Shown here piece after piece: positions 1 through 8,032 of a stretch of DNA of 50,030 nucleotides (its first letter is position 1; each line of letters opens with the position of its first letter). This stretch comes from Acholeplasmatales bacterium (GTDB lineage Bacteria > Bacillota_I > Bacilli_A > Acholeplasmatales > Anaeroplasmataceae): contig CAAGAX010000003.1 in NCBI GenBank assembly GCA_900767915.1, forward strand, positions 1 to 50,030, in the 5' to 3' direction. Below the pieces are notes generated by a model. It did not search any database and was not told where the DNA came from. It saw only the letters and a list, made by a program, of their open reading frames with translations. The position numbers and the translations under genes are program-made.

Positions 1-50
1 GTCTACAGTGCTATCAAAAATATATTAACATGTATTCAATAATAATTGAA

Positions 51-107
51 TATTAAATAGATGTTTATGTATTAACATCACTAAATAATTAATACAAATA
101 TATTATA
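51..107. repeat. 57-bp intergenic repeat, copy 1
   Basis: This stretch matches 14131-14187 without gaps at 50 of 57 positions. It contains an imperfect inverted repeat at 60-79 (gatg...catc ends) and finishes in TATTATA, just before the ribosome binding site of rarA. No clean -35/-10 pair is visible for rarA, so the repeat may supply the promoter. Function unknown. Confidence 0.6.
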
Positions 108-120
108 CGAGGAGTAAATT

Positions 121-1329
121 ATGAAGCCATTAGCATATAGAATAAGACCAAAGGAATTTAAAGATATTGTAGGGCAGGATCATTTAGTAGGAGAAAGAGG
201 AATCATTACAAAGATGCTTGAACAAAATAAACTTTATTCAATGATTTTATATGGTCCTGCTGGATGTGGAAAAACATCAATTGCTAATATTATAGCCAAT
301 ATATTTCCACTTTCAACATTCTCATTTAACGCATCATGCGATTCAAAAGCCAAGCTAAAGGAAATAGCTGATAGTGCTAAGTTTTATGATAATACAATTT
401 GTATTATCGATGAAATTCATAGAATGAAAAAGGATATTCAGGATTTTTTATTACCTTTTTTAGAAAGTGGTAATATTACATTAATCGGATTAACAACTGA
501 AAATCCTTATAGAAGCATAAATCCTGCCATTAGATCTAGATGTCATATATATAAAATGAATGAAATAAAAAAGGATGACATTATTTCATTATTGAAAAAA
601 ACAATAAAAGCTGAAGGATTTAATGAAATGAGTGATGATATATTAGAATATATCTCTATAGCATCATCATGTGAAATAAGAACAGCTTTAAATATGCTAG
701 AAATAACCTCTATGCTAGATAAAGAGGATTTAAAGTTAGATAATGTTAAAGCATTAATTGGTAAAAAAGCCTTTTTAATTGATGAAAAGGGAGAAAACTT
801 TTATGATGTTGCAAGTGCGATGATTAAATCAATAAGAGGTAGCGATCCTGATGCAGCCTTACATTATCTTGCAAGATTATTAAAAACAGAAGATTTACAA
901 TTCATTTGTAGAAGGCTATTATGCTCTGCATATGAAGATATAGGACTAGGAAATCCTAATGTTGGACCTAGAGTATATGCAGCAACAGAGGCAGCCTTAT
1001 CTTTAGGATTGCCAGAAGCAAGACTTCCACTTGCTTATGCTGTAGTTGATCTTGCAACTAGTCCAAAATCAAATTCTACTTATACTGCTATAAATGAAGC
1101 AATAGAGGATTTAGAATCATTAACATCAATGGAAATACCACCACATATTTTAAATAAAGAACTAAAGAGTGGTAAATATGAATATAAATATCCACATGAT
1201 TATCCAAATGACTATGTTAAACAACAATATATGCCTAATTCATTATTAGGTAAAGTTTATTACAAACCAAAAGATACTGGATCATATGAAAGAGCAATTA
1301 AAGAATTTATGACTAAGCTTAAAGCTTAG
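121..1329 (+). CDS. rarA: Replication-associated recombination protein A (RarA/MgsA AAA+ ATPase)
   Basis: A AAA+ ATPase of the RarA/MgsA/WRNIP1 family, which acts at stalled replication forks. The 402 aa are slightly short for the family (about 420-445). Visible parts are an N-terminal RPKEFKDIVGQDHL segment, Walker A GPAGCGKT at about 45-52 and Walker B IIDE at about 95-98. The C-terminal half has the family-specific region with GLGNPNVG and LPEARLPLAYA. The start is set by a strong GAGGAG just upstream. The gene runs convergent to the ftsK-like gene and their 3' ends overlap by 11 bp. The assignment is secure at family level; the role in fork rescue is family knowledge. Confidence 0.95.
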   Translation: MKPLAYRIRPKEFKDIVGQDHLVGERGIITKMLEQNKLYSMILYGPAGCGKTSIANIIANIFPLSTFSFNASCDSKAKLKEIADSAKFYDNTICIIDEIHRMKKDIQDFLLPFLESGNITLIGLTTENPYRSINPAIRSRCHIYKMNEIKKDDIISLLKKTIKAEGFNEMSDDILEYISIASSCEIRTALNMLEITSMLDKEDLKLDNVKALIGKKAFLIDEKGENFYDVASAMIKSIRGSDPDAALHYLARLLKTEDLQFICRRLLCSAYEDIGLGNPNVGPRVYAATEAALSLGLPEARLPLAYAVVDLATSPKSNSTYTAINEAIEDLESLTSMEIPPHILNKELKSGKYEYKYPHDYPNDYVKQQYMPNSLLGKVYYKPKDTGSYERAIKEFMTKLKA

Positions 1330-2995
1330 ATATTATCTTTTCAAAATCATCTAAAGAAATATAGGGAGTTTGTCCATGATAAAGCTTATTATCAGTTTGA
1401 AAAAGGACATCTCCTTTTTTTTGTAATCTTGAGGCTATATCTCCTCCAAACATTTTTATTGATGAAGAAATATCAGACTGATAGAAGGATAATATATCAG
1501 AGTTATTTAAATTTAATTTATTTAAATCCTTTTTGTTTCTAGCAAAAATAAATAATACTATTCCAACCCTTAATCCAAATTGTATTACATAATTTAGCTT
1601 TTGAATTAATATTTCATCAAATGATTCAGATCTAAAAAACAATATATGATATATAGGCTTCATTAAATCATAATCATCACCTAGCTCCTCTATTTTTTTA
1701 TTAGCCTCACTAATTGTATCTACATTTAAATATTTTAATGTATCCATTCTTCTTTCATATTCACTAAATGCTTCATCTAAAGCAATTGACATACTTCTTT
1801 CATTATTCATATAATACATTTTAGTACTATCTAATATTTGAAATTCCTGATATAAATCATAAAAATATATATTACTAATATTAATGCCTTTAATTAAAAG
1901 AGATGCTAAAATACTTCTAGCCATTGTCTTTAAACCACTACCATAATCACCAATTAACAATAGAGTTGAACCATTTTTAGTTTCAAAAATCATTTTAGTC
2001 CCATCAAGCTCAATACCTAAAATTATATCATCATTTAGCTCCTCTCCTAATAAAACACTTTTTAGTGTTAAAAGCTTTTTAAATTGATTAGAAACCTCTA
2101 TTTTCATTTCTAAATTATTTTTTATAACAAAGCAGCACTTATTAAAAAAGCCAGTAAGCTCTACTCTAACATTATCACTTTTATGAGGTAATGAAACAAT
2201 AAATCTTGAAGATGTATATGATGTCATATATCCTTTTGGAATACATGTTATTCTTTTATTATGGATAAAATCAACCATTTCCTTATATTTTTCATTATTT
2301 ATCTCATCCTGTAATGAAAAATTTGTACCTCCATCCTTATCCATTAATGTTGAAATTGGAATCTTTACATTCTTTTTATCATCCAATGGAGTATGAATTC
2401 CCTTAAAATAAGATGTTATATTATTTATTAAATCATTAAAATATTCTCTTATCCTTCCACCCTTAATTAGCTTTAAAACATTAACATCAAATAGATAGCT
2501 TCCTCCTATTATTAAAAATGCAATTCCTAATAAAATAATACCAATTTTTCCACTAACAAATCCAACAAGCTGCAGGATTATAGCTGAAATTATTCCTCCT
2601 CCAACTGTATAGCTATCCTGATAGGATTGAATATAATTTTTATATAATTTAATAGTTTTAGTGAATATTGTTGAATTAGACATAGCTAAAGGGTCATATA
2701 ATCCCAAATGACAAAAAGCACTAATTCCTAAAAAAATAAAGCTTACACCTATAAAATAAATATGATGAATATCAATAGGTTTATTAATAATCAAATTACA
2801 TATTGAAAAAATAATTATAAAAACTAAAACTAAGAAAGTATAATCACCAAATATAAAGCTAATATATAAATAAATATTTCTCATATAGCCAATTCTAGCT
2901 AATAATAAAAATGATATTATAATTATAAATATTCCAATAGCTATATAAAAATATTCTTTTTTTCCTTCTTTTTTCTTAATCTTTTCCTTTGCCAT
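1319..2995 (-). CDS. Degenerate FtsK/SpoIIIE-like membrane protein
   Basis: Resembles FtsK/SpoIIIE DNA translocases in layout: a lysine-rich N-terminus, about four membrane segments (roughly residues 17-170) and a C-terminal motor-like domain. It is only about 558 aa against about 780-800 for SpoIIIE. The motor motifs are broken. Walker A reads GDYGSGLKT (about 349-357) with an extra Leu before Lys, and where Walker B should carry Asp-Glu there is HILFFRSES. The DNA-sensing gamma (winged-helix) domain is missing after the final KKGDVLF segment. It may be a non-catalytic membrane protein derived from SpoIIIE. ATG at 2995 is preferred over GTG 3004 because CAGGTG then acts as the ribosome binding site. 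It lies downstream of the RNase J gene on the same strand but behind that gene's terminator. Relation to FtsK fairly sure; function unknown. Confidence 0.7.
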   Translation of the reverse strand: MAKEKIKKKEGKKEYFYIAIGIFIIIISFLLLARIGYMRNIYLYISFIFGDYTFLVLVFIIIFSICNLIINKPIDIHHIYFIGVSFIFLGISAFCHLGLYDPLAMSNSTIFTKTIKLYKNYIQSYQDSYTVGGGIISAIILQLVGFVSGKIGIILLGIAFLIIGGSYLFDVNVLKLIKGGRIREYFNDLINNITSYFKGIHTPLDDKKNVKIPISTLMDKDGGTNFSLQDEINNEKYKEMVDFIHNKRITCIPKGYMTSYTSSRFIVSLPHKSDNVRVELTGFFNKCCFVIKNNLEMKIEVSNQFKKLLTLKSVLLGEELNDDIILGIELDGTKMIFETKNGSTLLLIGDYGSGLKTMARSILASLLIKGINISNIYFYDLYQEFQILDSTKMYYMNNERSMSIALDEAFSEYERRMDTLKYLNVDTISEANKKIEELGDDYDLMKPIYHILFFRSESFDEILIQKLNYVIQFGLRVGIVLFIFARNKKDLNKLNLNNSDILSFYQSDISSSIKMFGGDIASRLQKKGDVLFQTDNKLYHGQTPYISLDDFEKIISKL

Positions 2996-3033
2996 ATTCT
3001 TCACCTGTTTATTTATATTAACAAAGAAAAAAT

Positions 3034-3064
3034 AAAAAAAAGGAAGAAATATATGATTTCCTCC
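3034..3064 (-). terminator. Intrinsic terminator of the RNase J gene
   Basis: On the minus strand a 9-bp stem (GGAGGAAAT with ATTTCTTCC, one G-U pair) and 5-nt loop is followed by a run of T. It lies between the RNase J stop and the ftsK-like start. Confidence 0.75.
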
Positions 3065-3078
3065 TAAATTATAAATTA

Positions 3079-4776
3079 TTAATTTTTCTTAACATTATCT
3101 AAATCTGTAGAAATTAATACTGGAATTATTATAGGACTTTTCTTTGATTCCTTATAAATATAATGAGAAATTTCATTTTTTAAGCTTGTCTTAAATTCAC
3201 TCCAATTGATAAATTTTGATACAAGATATTTTTGGCTTACTAAATAGAATATCTCTTTAAGCTTTCTTTCAATATCAAAATCATCATCTCTTGTAAAAAT
3301 AAAGCCTTTAGTTATAATTTCAGGTCCAATTAATATTGTCTTAGTTCTTGGATTAATATTAGCAGCAATTAGAATTACACCATCCTCAGCTAAAAGCTCA
3401 CGATCTCTCATTACTACATCTCCTACATCCTTAAATGCCTTACCATCAATTAAAACCTCACCACAAGGGACATCTCCAGTAATACCGATATATTTTCCAT
3501 TTTCGAATGATAAAATATCACCATTATCAGCAACTAATATTTGTTCATCCTTATATCCAATACAGTTAGCGACAATTCTTAATGCATATTGATGTCTATA
3601 TTCTCCAATAACAGGAACTATATACTTTGGCTTAAGAATATTAATCATTTCCTTTATTTCTTCTCTATTTGCGTTTATTTGAGGTAATAAAGTTGAATTA
3701 AATTCTTTAACATTACTAGTAACATGATAAATAATATCCAATGTTCTTGCTGCCATTTTTTCTGTTCCTAAATAAGGAGGAGTTAAAATGACAACTGTAT
3801 CAGAAGGCTCTAAATGAATTAATCTATCAATTCCTCTAGACATACGTTGAAGCATAAAATAAGGTTCATGACGTTCACCAGTTACTAATACAATTAAATC
3901 CTTATCATTATTTGAATTTTTCTCATCTATATATCTTAAATTAGCAAAATTTTCTTGAGGGATTTTTAAATATCCAAGTTCAATTGCTTGATTAACAATC
4001 TTCTGAGTTTTTCTTCCTATAATAGCAATCTTTTTATGATGTTCAATTGCAATATTAACTATTTGTTGTATTCTTAAAATATCAGATGAATATAAAGAGA
4101 AAATCATTCTATGATCACATTGAGATATCAAATTAGTAATACGAAGCTTAAATTCTAAAATAGTTCCTCTACTTTGTTCATTATTAGCACCTAATGATTC
4201 TGTTAATAATGCTAGTACACCTTCCTTAGCAAATACAGCAAGGGATCTAAACATGTGAGAATAATTAATCTTTGAATTTTGATCAAAATTATAATTACTA
4301 GTATATATAATATATCCATCATTTGTTTTAACCGCAATACCATATGATTCAGGAATATTATGGGCTACTTCAAAGAATCTAATTGTTATTTCATCAAAAT
4401 GTAAGGCTGTTTTACTTGTAACTCTAATAAGCTGAGCCTCATCATATTTAATATCATCCTCTTTAAGCTTTTCTTCTAATACTGCTAATGTAAAAGAAGA
4501 ACCATAAATCTTTATGTCATTTTTTTCTCTTAATAAAGGGCCGACACCACCAATATGATCATCATGAGCATGGCTTAAAAAGACACCAACTATTCTATCT
4601 TTATTTTCAACTAAATATGTCAAATCATTTACAATTATATCAACACCATATAATTCTGATGTAGGATATTTAAGTCCACAGTCTAATATAAAAATCTTTT
4701 CATCAATATCTAGAACATAAAGATTTTTTCCATCCTCTTGAACTCCACCTAATGCAAAAAAATTTATTTTACTCAT
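3079..4776 (-). CDS. RNase J family protein, J2-like with altered active site
   Basis: A 565-aa metallo-beta-lactamase/beta-CASP ribonuclease of the RNase J family, which processes and degrades mRNA from the 5' end. The first metal motif SHAHDDH (68-74) and His139 (VAHNIPES) are kept. The later sites differ from active RNase J1: TSNYNFD (159-165) replaces TGDFKFD, VTGERHEPY replaces the TGSQGEP loop, and PQINANREE stands where the HxSGH histidines belong. This pattern resembles RNase J2, which has little activity alone and partners J1. Genomic position between dpaA-like and spoIIIE-like genes matches rnjB of B. subtilis. A good minus-strand promoter lies at 4852-4880, and a hairpin separates the ribosome binding site from the ATG. 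Residual catalysis cannot be judged from sequence. Confidence 0.88.
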   Translation of the reverse strand: MSKINFFALGGVQEDGKNLYVLDIDEKIFILDCGLKYPTSELYGVDIIVNDLTYLVENKDRIVGVFLSHAHDDHIGGVGPLLREKNDIKIYGSSFTLAVLEEKLKEDDIKYDEAQLIRVTSKTALHFDEITIRFFEVAHNIPESYGIAVKTNDGYIIYTSNYNFDQNSKINYSHMFRSLAVFAKEGVLALLTESLGANNEQSRGTILEFKLRITNLISQCDHRMIFSLYSSDILRIQQIVNIAIEHHKKIAIIGRKTQKIVNQAIELGYLKIPQENFANLRYIDEKNSNNDKDLIVLVTGERHEPYFMLQRMSRGIDRLIHLEPSDTVVILTPPYLGTEKMAARTLDIIYHVTSNVKEFNSTLLPQINANREEIKEMINILKPKYIVPVIGEYRHQYALRIVANCIGYKDEQILVADNGDILSFENGKYIGITGDVPCGEVLIDGKAFKDVGDVVMRDRELLAEDGVILIAANINPRTKTILIGPEIITKGFIFTRDDDFDIERKLKEIFYLVSQKYLVSKFINWSEFKTSLKNEISHYIYKESKKSPIIIPVLISTDLDNVKKN

Positions 4777-4785
4777 AATAAATAA

Positions 4786-4815
4786 CCCTTATAGATTTAT
4801 AAGGGGTGCCTCCTT
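4786..4815 (-). promoter_or_regulatory. Hairpin separating Shine-Dalgarno and start codon of the RNase J gene
   Basis: The strong ribosome binding site AAGGAGG (4809-4815, minus) is 32 nt from the ATG at 4776, too far for direct use. Between them an 8-bp perfect stem (cccttata/tataaggg, 4786-4793 with 4798-4805, loop GATT) would bring the effective spacing to about 12 nt when folded. There is no in-frame start nearer the ribosome binding site because a TAA intervenes. Confidence 0.55.
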
Positions 4816-4851
4816 CTTAAAATTAACTGAATCGATCTCCAATTTGAGTTA

Positions 4852-4880
4852 ATTATACTATAATTCAATACAACAAACAA
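4852..4880 (-). promoter_or_regulatory. Promoter of the RNase J gene
   Basis: On the minus strand TTGTTT (4875-4880) is followed after 17 bp by TATAAT (4852-4857). The leader is about 70 nt and holds the hairpin described at 4786-4815. Confidence 0.7.
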
Positions 4881-4959
4881 TATTTTTAAAAAAAAATTTA
4901 TTGTAAATTTAACAAGACTATAAAAATATTTAGCCTTTATATTATATCATATTTTATAT

Positions 4960-5013
4960 TTATAATTCATTTAATATCAACTTCATTTATAATTCATTTA
5001 ATATTAATTTCAT
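4960..5013. repeat. 27-bp tandem duplication over the 3' end of the dpaA-like gene
   Basis: Positions 4960-4986 and 4987-5013 are near-identical 27-bp units differing at about three positions. The second unit encodes the last codons and stop of the dpaA-like gene; the first is the duplicated, now untranslated copy. Confidence 0.6.
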
Positions 5014-5703
5014 TGCTTCACTCGGATAAAATAAAGCTGGTATATTAGATAAAATTTCATATCTTGTTCCTTCGCTTAGCTTAAGCATATCAAACCCATA
5101 GGGACTAGAAGCTACATCTAAAATATCAATACCAACTAGCCTTTCATAATCCCATTCATAGTTTTTAGGAATGGTATTAATTATAAGCCTTGCATTATAA
5201 ATATCATCTACATTTTCGTATTCAAGTAAATCAACAAACTTTTTTTCAATTACATTAGGAGTATATATTTTAAAATCAATATTAAACAATTTAAAAATTT
5301 TAGCTAAATAAAAGGAAATATTTCCAAAGCCTATAATAACAATATCATTATTTAATCTTTTATTGTTAAGTAAATATTTATAGATTCCTAAAGCTGTTAA
5401 TCTGGAATTTCCATTTACAAACTCTTTTTTATTCATTAATATAATTAATTCAATAGAATATTCCTTACAAATTTTCATTAAATAGTCATTTGCTAATCCA
5501 GTAATAATTCTTTTTAATTTATTATTTTTTAAAATATCAGTTATATTTAAATTTTCATTAATAAAACCATTACTATCAATCCCTTTTATTGGTAAAACTA
5601 AAACATCAATATCAAAAAAATCAACTAATTCATCAGAATAGATAGAATTAACACATTTACTTAATTCCTTAAATCTATTATCCGATTTAACTATGCCTAT
5701 CAT
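4987..5703 (-). CDS. Dipicolinate synthase subunit A-like protein
   Basis: A 238-aa protein resembling dipicolinate synthase subunit A (DpaA/SpoVFA), which with DpaB oxidises dihydrodipicolinate in the mother cell of sporulating Firmicutes. Visible: an N-terminal flavodoxin-like part, the nucleotide-binding stretch IIGFGNIS after about residue 120, INTIPK, the signature-like DVASSPYGFD, and a C-terminal IPALFYPSEAMKLI matching the end of DpaA. It is about 60 aa shorter than B. subtilis DpaA (297 aa) and rather divergent. No dpaB lies nearby. It precedes the rnjB-like and spoIIIE-like genes, recalling the order in B. subtilis. It may be a relic or have another role. ATG 5703 is the only clear start. 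Confidence 0.65.
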   Translation of the reverse strand: MIGIVKSDNRFKELSKCVNSIYSDELVDFFDIDVLVLPIKGIDSNGFINENLNITDILKNNKLKRIITGLANDYLMKICKEYSIELIILMNKKEFVNGNSRLTALGIYKYLLNNKRLNNDIVIIGFGNISFYLAKIFKLFNIDFKIYTPNVIEKKFVDLLEYENVDDIYNARLIINTIPKNYEWDYERLVGIDILDVASSPYGFDMLKLSEGTRYEILSNIPALFYPSEAMKLILNEL

Positions 5704-5729
5704 ACAATCACCATTTTAGAATATTCAGG

Positions 5730-5760
5730 CAAAAAGAAAAGGTGCCTAAGCACCAATCAA
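5730..5760 (-). terminator. Intrinsic terminator of the CBM20 gene
   Basis: On the minus strand GGTGC-TTAG-GCACC (5741-5754) is followed by TTTTCTTTTT, directly after the CBM20 stop codon. It separates that gene from the dpaA-like gene. Confidence 0.85.
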
Positions 5761-6072
5761 TTAGTTGAATTTAACAACATCAACCTCTACAACTAAGCCC
5801 TTTTCAGCAATAAAGCTATGGTTAGTTAATTCCTCACCAGAAGCTCCCTTTTCAACTGAATCCCAATTCTTATCAGCTAAAACCTTAAATTCTACTGTTT
5901 CACCAAGAGGAAGCATCTTTGTAACAACAAACTTACCACATTCAGGGCACTTCTTCAATTCTACTGCTTTTTTAACATCCCAGTCTCCTAAGCCTTTTAC
6001 AGAGCCACATACATAAACAGTATTAACACCCTCTGGAGCTGAAACCTTAAATTCTACTTTTGTATTTGCCAT
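5761..6072 (-). CDS. Stand-alone CBM20-like starch/glycogen-binding protein
   Basis: A 103-aa cytoplasmic protein consisting only of a CBM20-like beta-sandwich domain. Supporting features are VYVCGSVKGLGDWDV near residues 20-33 (the GDW tryptophan typical of the family), VEFKVLADKNWDSVEKG near 60-77 and the closing NHSF segment. There is no signal peptide, membrane segment or catalytic domain. An unusual CPECGK (CxxC) sits at about 42-47. Base composition is clearly more GC-rich than the neighbours, as for a strongly expressed gene. It is monocistronic with a strong ribosome binding site (GGAGGG) and its own terminator. It may bind intracellular polysaccharide such as glycogen; that is inference. 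Confidence 0.75.
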   Translation of the reverse strand: MANTKVEFKVSAPEGVNTVYVCGSVKGLGDWDVKKAVELKKCPECGKFVVTKMLPLGETVEFKVLADKNWDSVEKGASGEELTNHSFIAEKGLVVEVDVVKFN

Positions 6073-6263
6073 ATATAAATCCCTCCTAATATATTTTGCA
6101 TATTTATATGATAATACAAATTAAATAAAAAACAACTATAAAAGCGTTTTACGAATGAAAATTCAATTAAATAATATTTAGATTAATTAAAAAATATTAA
6201 TAATTCAATCTTTTTGTATATTTTTTTATAAATAAATGATTATGTTTTTTTAAAATTTTATGC

Positions 6264-6269
6264 TAAAAT
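6264..6269 (+). promoter_or_regulatory. Probable extended -10 of recU
   Basis: TGC-TAAAAT sits about 19 bp upstream of the recU start, with only a weak -35. AGGTGA acts as the ribosome binding site. Confidence 0.4.
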
Positions 6270-6287
6270 AAATGATAGGTGATTTAA

Positions 6288-6866
6288 ATGAATTTTCCAA
6301 TAAAAAGAGATGAAGGAAGTAAAATAATAAATAAAGCTAATCTTGGAATGGATTTAGAGGGAATAATAAATGATTCTAATGAATTCTATCTAGCAAATGA
6401 TATAGCAATCATTCATAAAAAGCCTACACCAGTTCAAATTGTTAAGGTGAATTATCCAGCAAGAAATAAGGCAGTAATTACAGAAGCTTATTATAAAATT
6501 CCCTCAACTACTGACTATAATGGTATATATAAGGGTAGATATATAGATTTTGAAGCAAAGGAAAATCATAATAAAACATTATTTCCTCTAGCTAATATTC
6601 ATCCCCATCAAATTGAACACTTAAAATCAATTATTAGGCATGGTGGAATAGGATTTTTAATTGTATCATGGAGTCTTTATGATGAATATTATTTGCTTCC
6701 TTTTGAGGTAGCAAATGAATATTGGGAAAACTCTAAGTTAGATGGAAGAAAATCAATTCCATATGAAGCTTTTAAAAATAGAGCCTATTTAATACCACAT
6801 GGTTATCTACCACGATTACCATATTTAAAAATTGTTGATAATGTTTATTTCAACACTAAATATTAA
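6288..6866 (+). CDS. recU: Holliday junction resolvase RecU
   Basis: A 192-aa RecU resolvase, which cleaves Holliday junctions in Firmicutes. Family landmarks are the N-terminal NKANLGMDLEGIIN, KPTPVQIVKV, the Asp-Glu-x-Lys type catalytic stretch YIDFEAKE at about 84-91, and HPHQIEHLK with its histidines. The C-terminal IPHGYLPRLPYL is also typical. Length fits the family (about 170-206 aa). Often next to pbp1 in Bacilli; here it stands alone between the CBM20 gene and the glucan locus. The ribosome binding site AGGTGA supports ATG 6288. Confidence 0.93.
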   Translation: MNFPIKRDEGSKIINKANLGMDLEGIINDSNEFYLANDIAIIHKKPTPVQIVKVNYPARNKAVITEAYYKIPSTTDYNGIYKGRYIDFEAKENHNKTLFPLANIHPHQIEHLKSIIRHGGIGFLIVSWSLYDEYYLLPFEVANEYWENSKLDGRKSIPYEAFKNRAYLIPHGYLPRLPYLKIVDNVYFNTKY

Positions 6867-6890
6867 TATTCTTTTTCATATGAAAAATAA

Positions 6891-6942
6891 AAGCTAAGAT
6901 TAAAATGTTATCCCCCCAACAAAAAAATCTTAGTTTTTTTTT
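6891..6942 (+). terminator. Intrinsic terminator of recU
   Basis: CTAAGATT (6894-6901) pairs with AATCTTAG (6926-6933), followed by nine T. The loop of about 24 nt contains a run of six C, unusual in this AT-rich DNA. Confidence 0.7.
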
Positions 6943-6952
6943 AAAAAAAATT

Positions 6953-6980
6953 AAAAGAACTAAAAAATTTTAGTTCTTTT
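6953..6980 (-). terminator. Bidirectional terminator downstream of the GH5 operon
   Basis: A 13-bp perfect inverted repeat (6953-6965 with 6968-6980, arms aaaagaactaaaa) with T-rich flanks on both strands. On the minus strand it follows the GH5 stop; it could also back up recU. Confidence 0.7.
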
Positions 6981-6999
6981 AACAAGGAGAAAGGAAAAA

Positions 7000-8031
7000 T
7001 TATAAAAACTTAATTAATTCATCATAAATTGGTAAATAATGAGGACCTATAATGCCAAAATCCATTTCCTTATAGCTCCAAATGGCTCTTCCTATTCCAT
7101 ATTCATTAAAACAGGCATTTATATCCTTAATCCATCTTAATGTTGATAATGGATCAGCTAAATCAATTACACCATATTCACCACAATATAAAGGAGCATT
7201 ATTTTTTTCAGCATATTCAACTGCTTCTTTAAATATATTCATAAAAAAATCTTTACCTAATAATTTAATTAAATCCTTGGGATTGTTTTTAAATGGACCG
7301 CACTTACATGCAGGAACCTTTTCAATTAATTCTAAATAAGTATCTCCCTTAAATGGATAATCAATTCTAAAATCTCTAGGCATCTTATCAACCCAATAAG
7401 CACCTTGATGAGTGAATATTAAAGGCTCATAACAATGTACGTTATAAACAATATTTTCATCTAAAGGCTTTGGTATATATTTTACAGAAGAAACAGATGA
7501 ATAATTGACTCCACCAAATAATATTTTTACTTTAGGAGCATTTTTTCTTATTACCTTAATACATCTAAGACCTAAATCATTCCAGCTTTCTAAATAAGCT
7601 TCATCAGTAACCTCATTTAGCATTTCAAACATCATCATATCACTATATTTAGAGAATCTAGATGATAATCTATCCCAAATAGTTAAAAATCTATTCTCTA
7701 ATTCTTCATTTCCAAAAAAAGCCTTAGAATTTTCAAGATCATCAAAAACATATCCTGGTGTTTTATGTAAATCTAAAACAATATTTAATCGATATTTTTC
7801 ACACCATTTAATACAATTTTCAATATAATTAAAGCCATATTCTACAATTTGACCTTCTTTATCAATATTTTCATAGTCAACAGGTAGCCTTAAATGGTCA
7901 CAACCCATATCATGAATTCTTTTAATATCATCTTCTACAATAAATGTATCTAAATGCTTTCTATCTAGGCTTCCTTGGCTTAACCATCCACCTAAATTTA
8001 CACCCTTCATAAATCCTTCTAGCTTTCTCAT
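7000..8031 (-). CDS. Intracellular GH5 glucanase, CelC-like
   Basis: A glycoside hydrolase family 5 enzyme resembling Clostridium thermocellum CelC throughout (VNLGGWLSQ, DLHKTPGY, MLNEV, LYCGEYGVID, WSYKEMDF). Numbered from ATG 8031 it is 343 aa, like CelC, with the acid/base Glu at about 140 (LNEV) and the nucleophile at about 285 (CGEYG). There is no signal peptide, so it should act on imported beta-glucan oligosaccharides. The start is uncertain. A TTG at 8046 has no ribosome binding site. ATG 8031 lies one base past the epimerase stop (TGATATG), suggesting coupled translation, and ATG 8010 has AGAAGG close by. It is the last gene of the GH1-epimerase-GH5 operon. Exact linkage preference (beta-1,4, 1,3 or mixed) is not visible. 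Confidence 0.88.
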   Translation of the reverse strand: MRKLEGFMKGVNLGGWLSQGSLDRKHLDTFIVEDDIKRIHDMGCDHLRLPVDYENIDKEGQIVEYGFNYIENCIKWCEKYRLNIVLDLHKTPGYVFDDLENSKAFFGNEELENRFLTIWDRLSSRFSKYSDMMMFEMLNEVTDEAYLESWNDLGLRCIKVIRKNAPKVKILFGGVNYSSVSSVKYIPKPLDENIVYNVHCYEPLIFTHQGAYWVDKMPRDFRIDYPFKGDTYLELIEKVPACKCGPFKNNPKDLIKLLGKDFFMNIFKEAVEYAEKNNAPLYCGEYGVIDLADPLSTLRWIKDINACFNEYGIGRAIWSYKEMDFGIIGPHYLPIYDELIKFL

Positions 8032-8032
8032 A

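Noticed and set aside
4823..4852. Inverted repeat TTAACT/AGTTAA as a leader hairpin of the RNase J gene
   Set aside because: One arm overlaps the -10 box and precedes the expected transcription start, so it would not be in the RNA.
6141..6156. cre-like sequence upstream of the CBM20 gene
   Set aside because: At least three mismatches to the consensus; not supportable.
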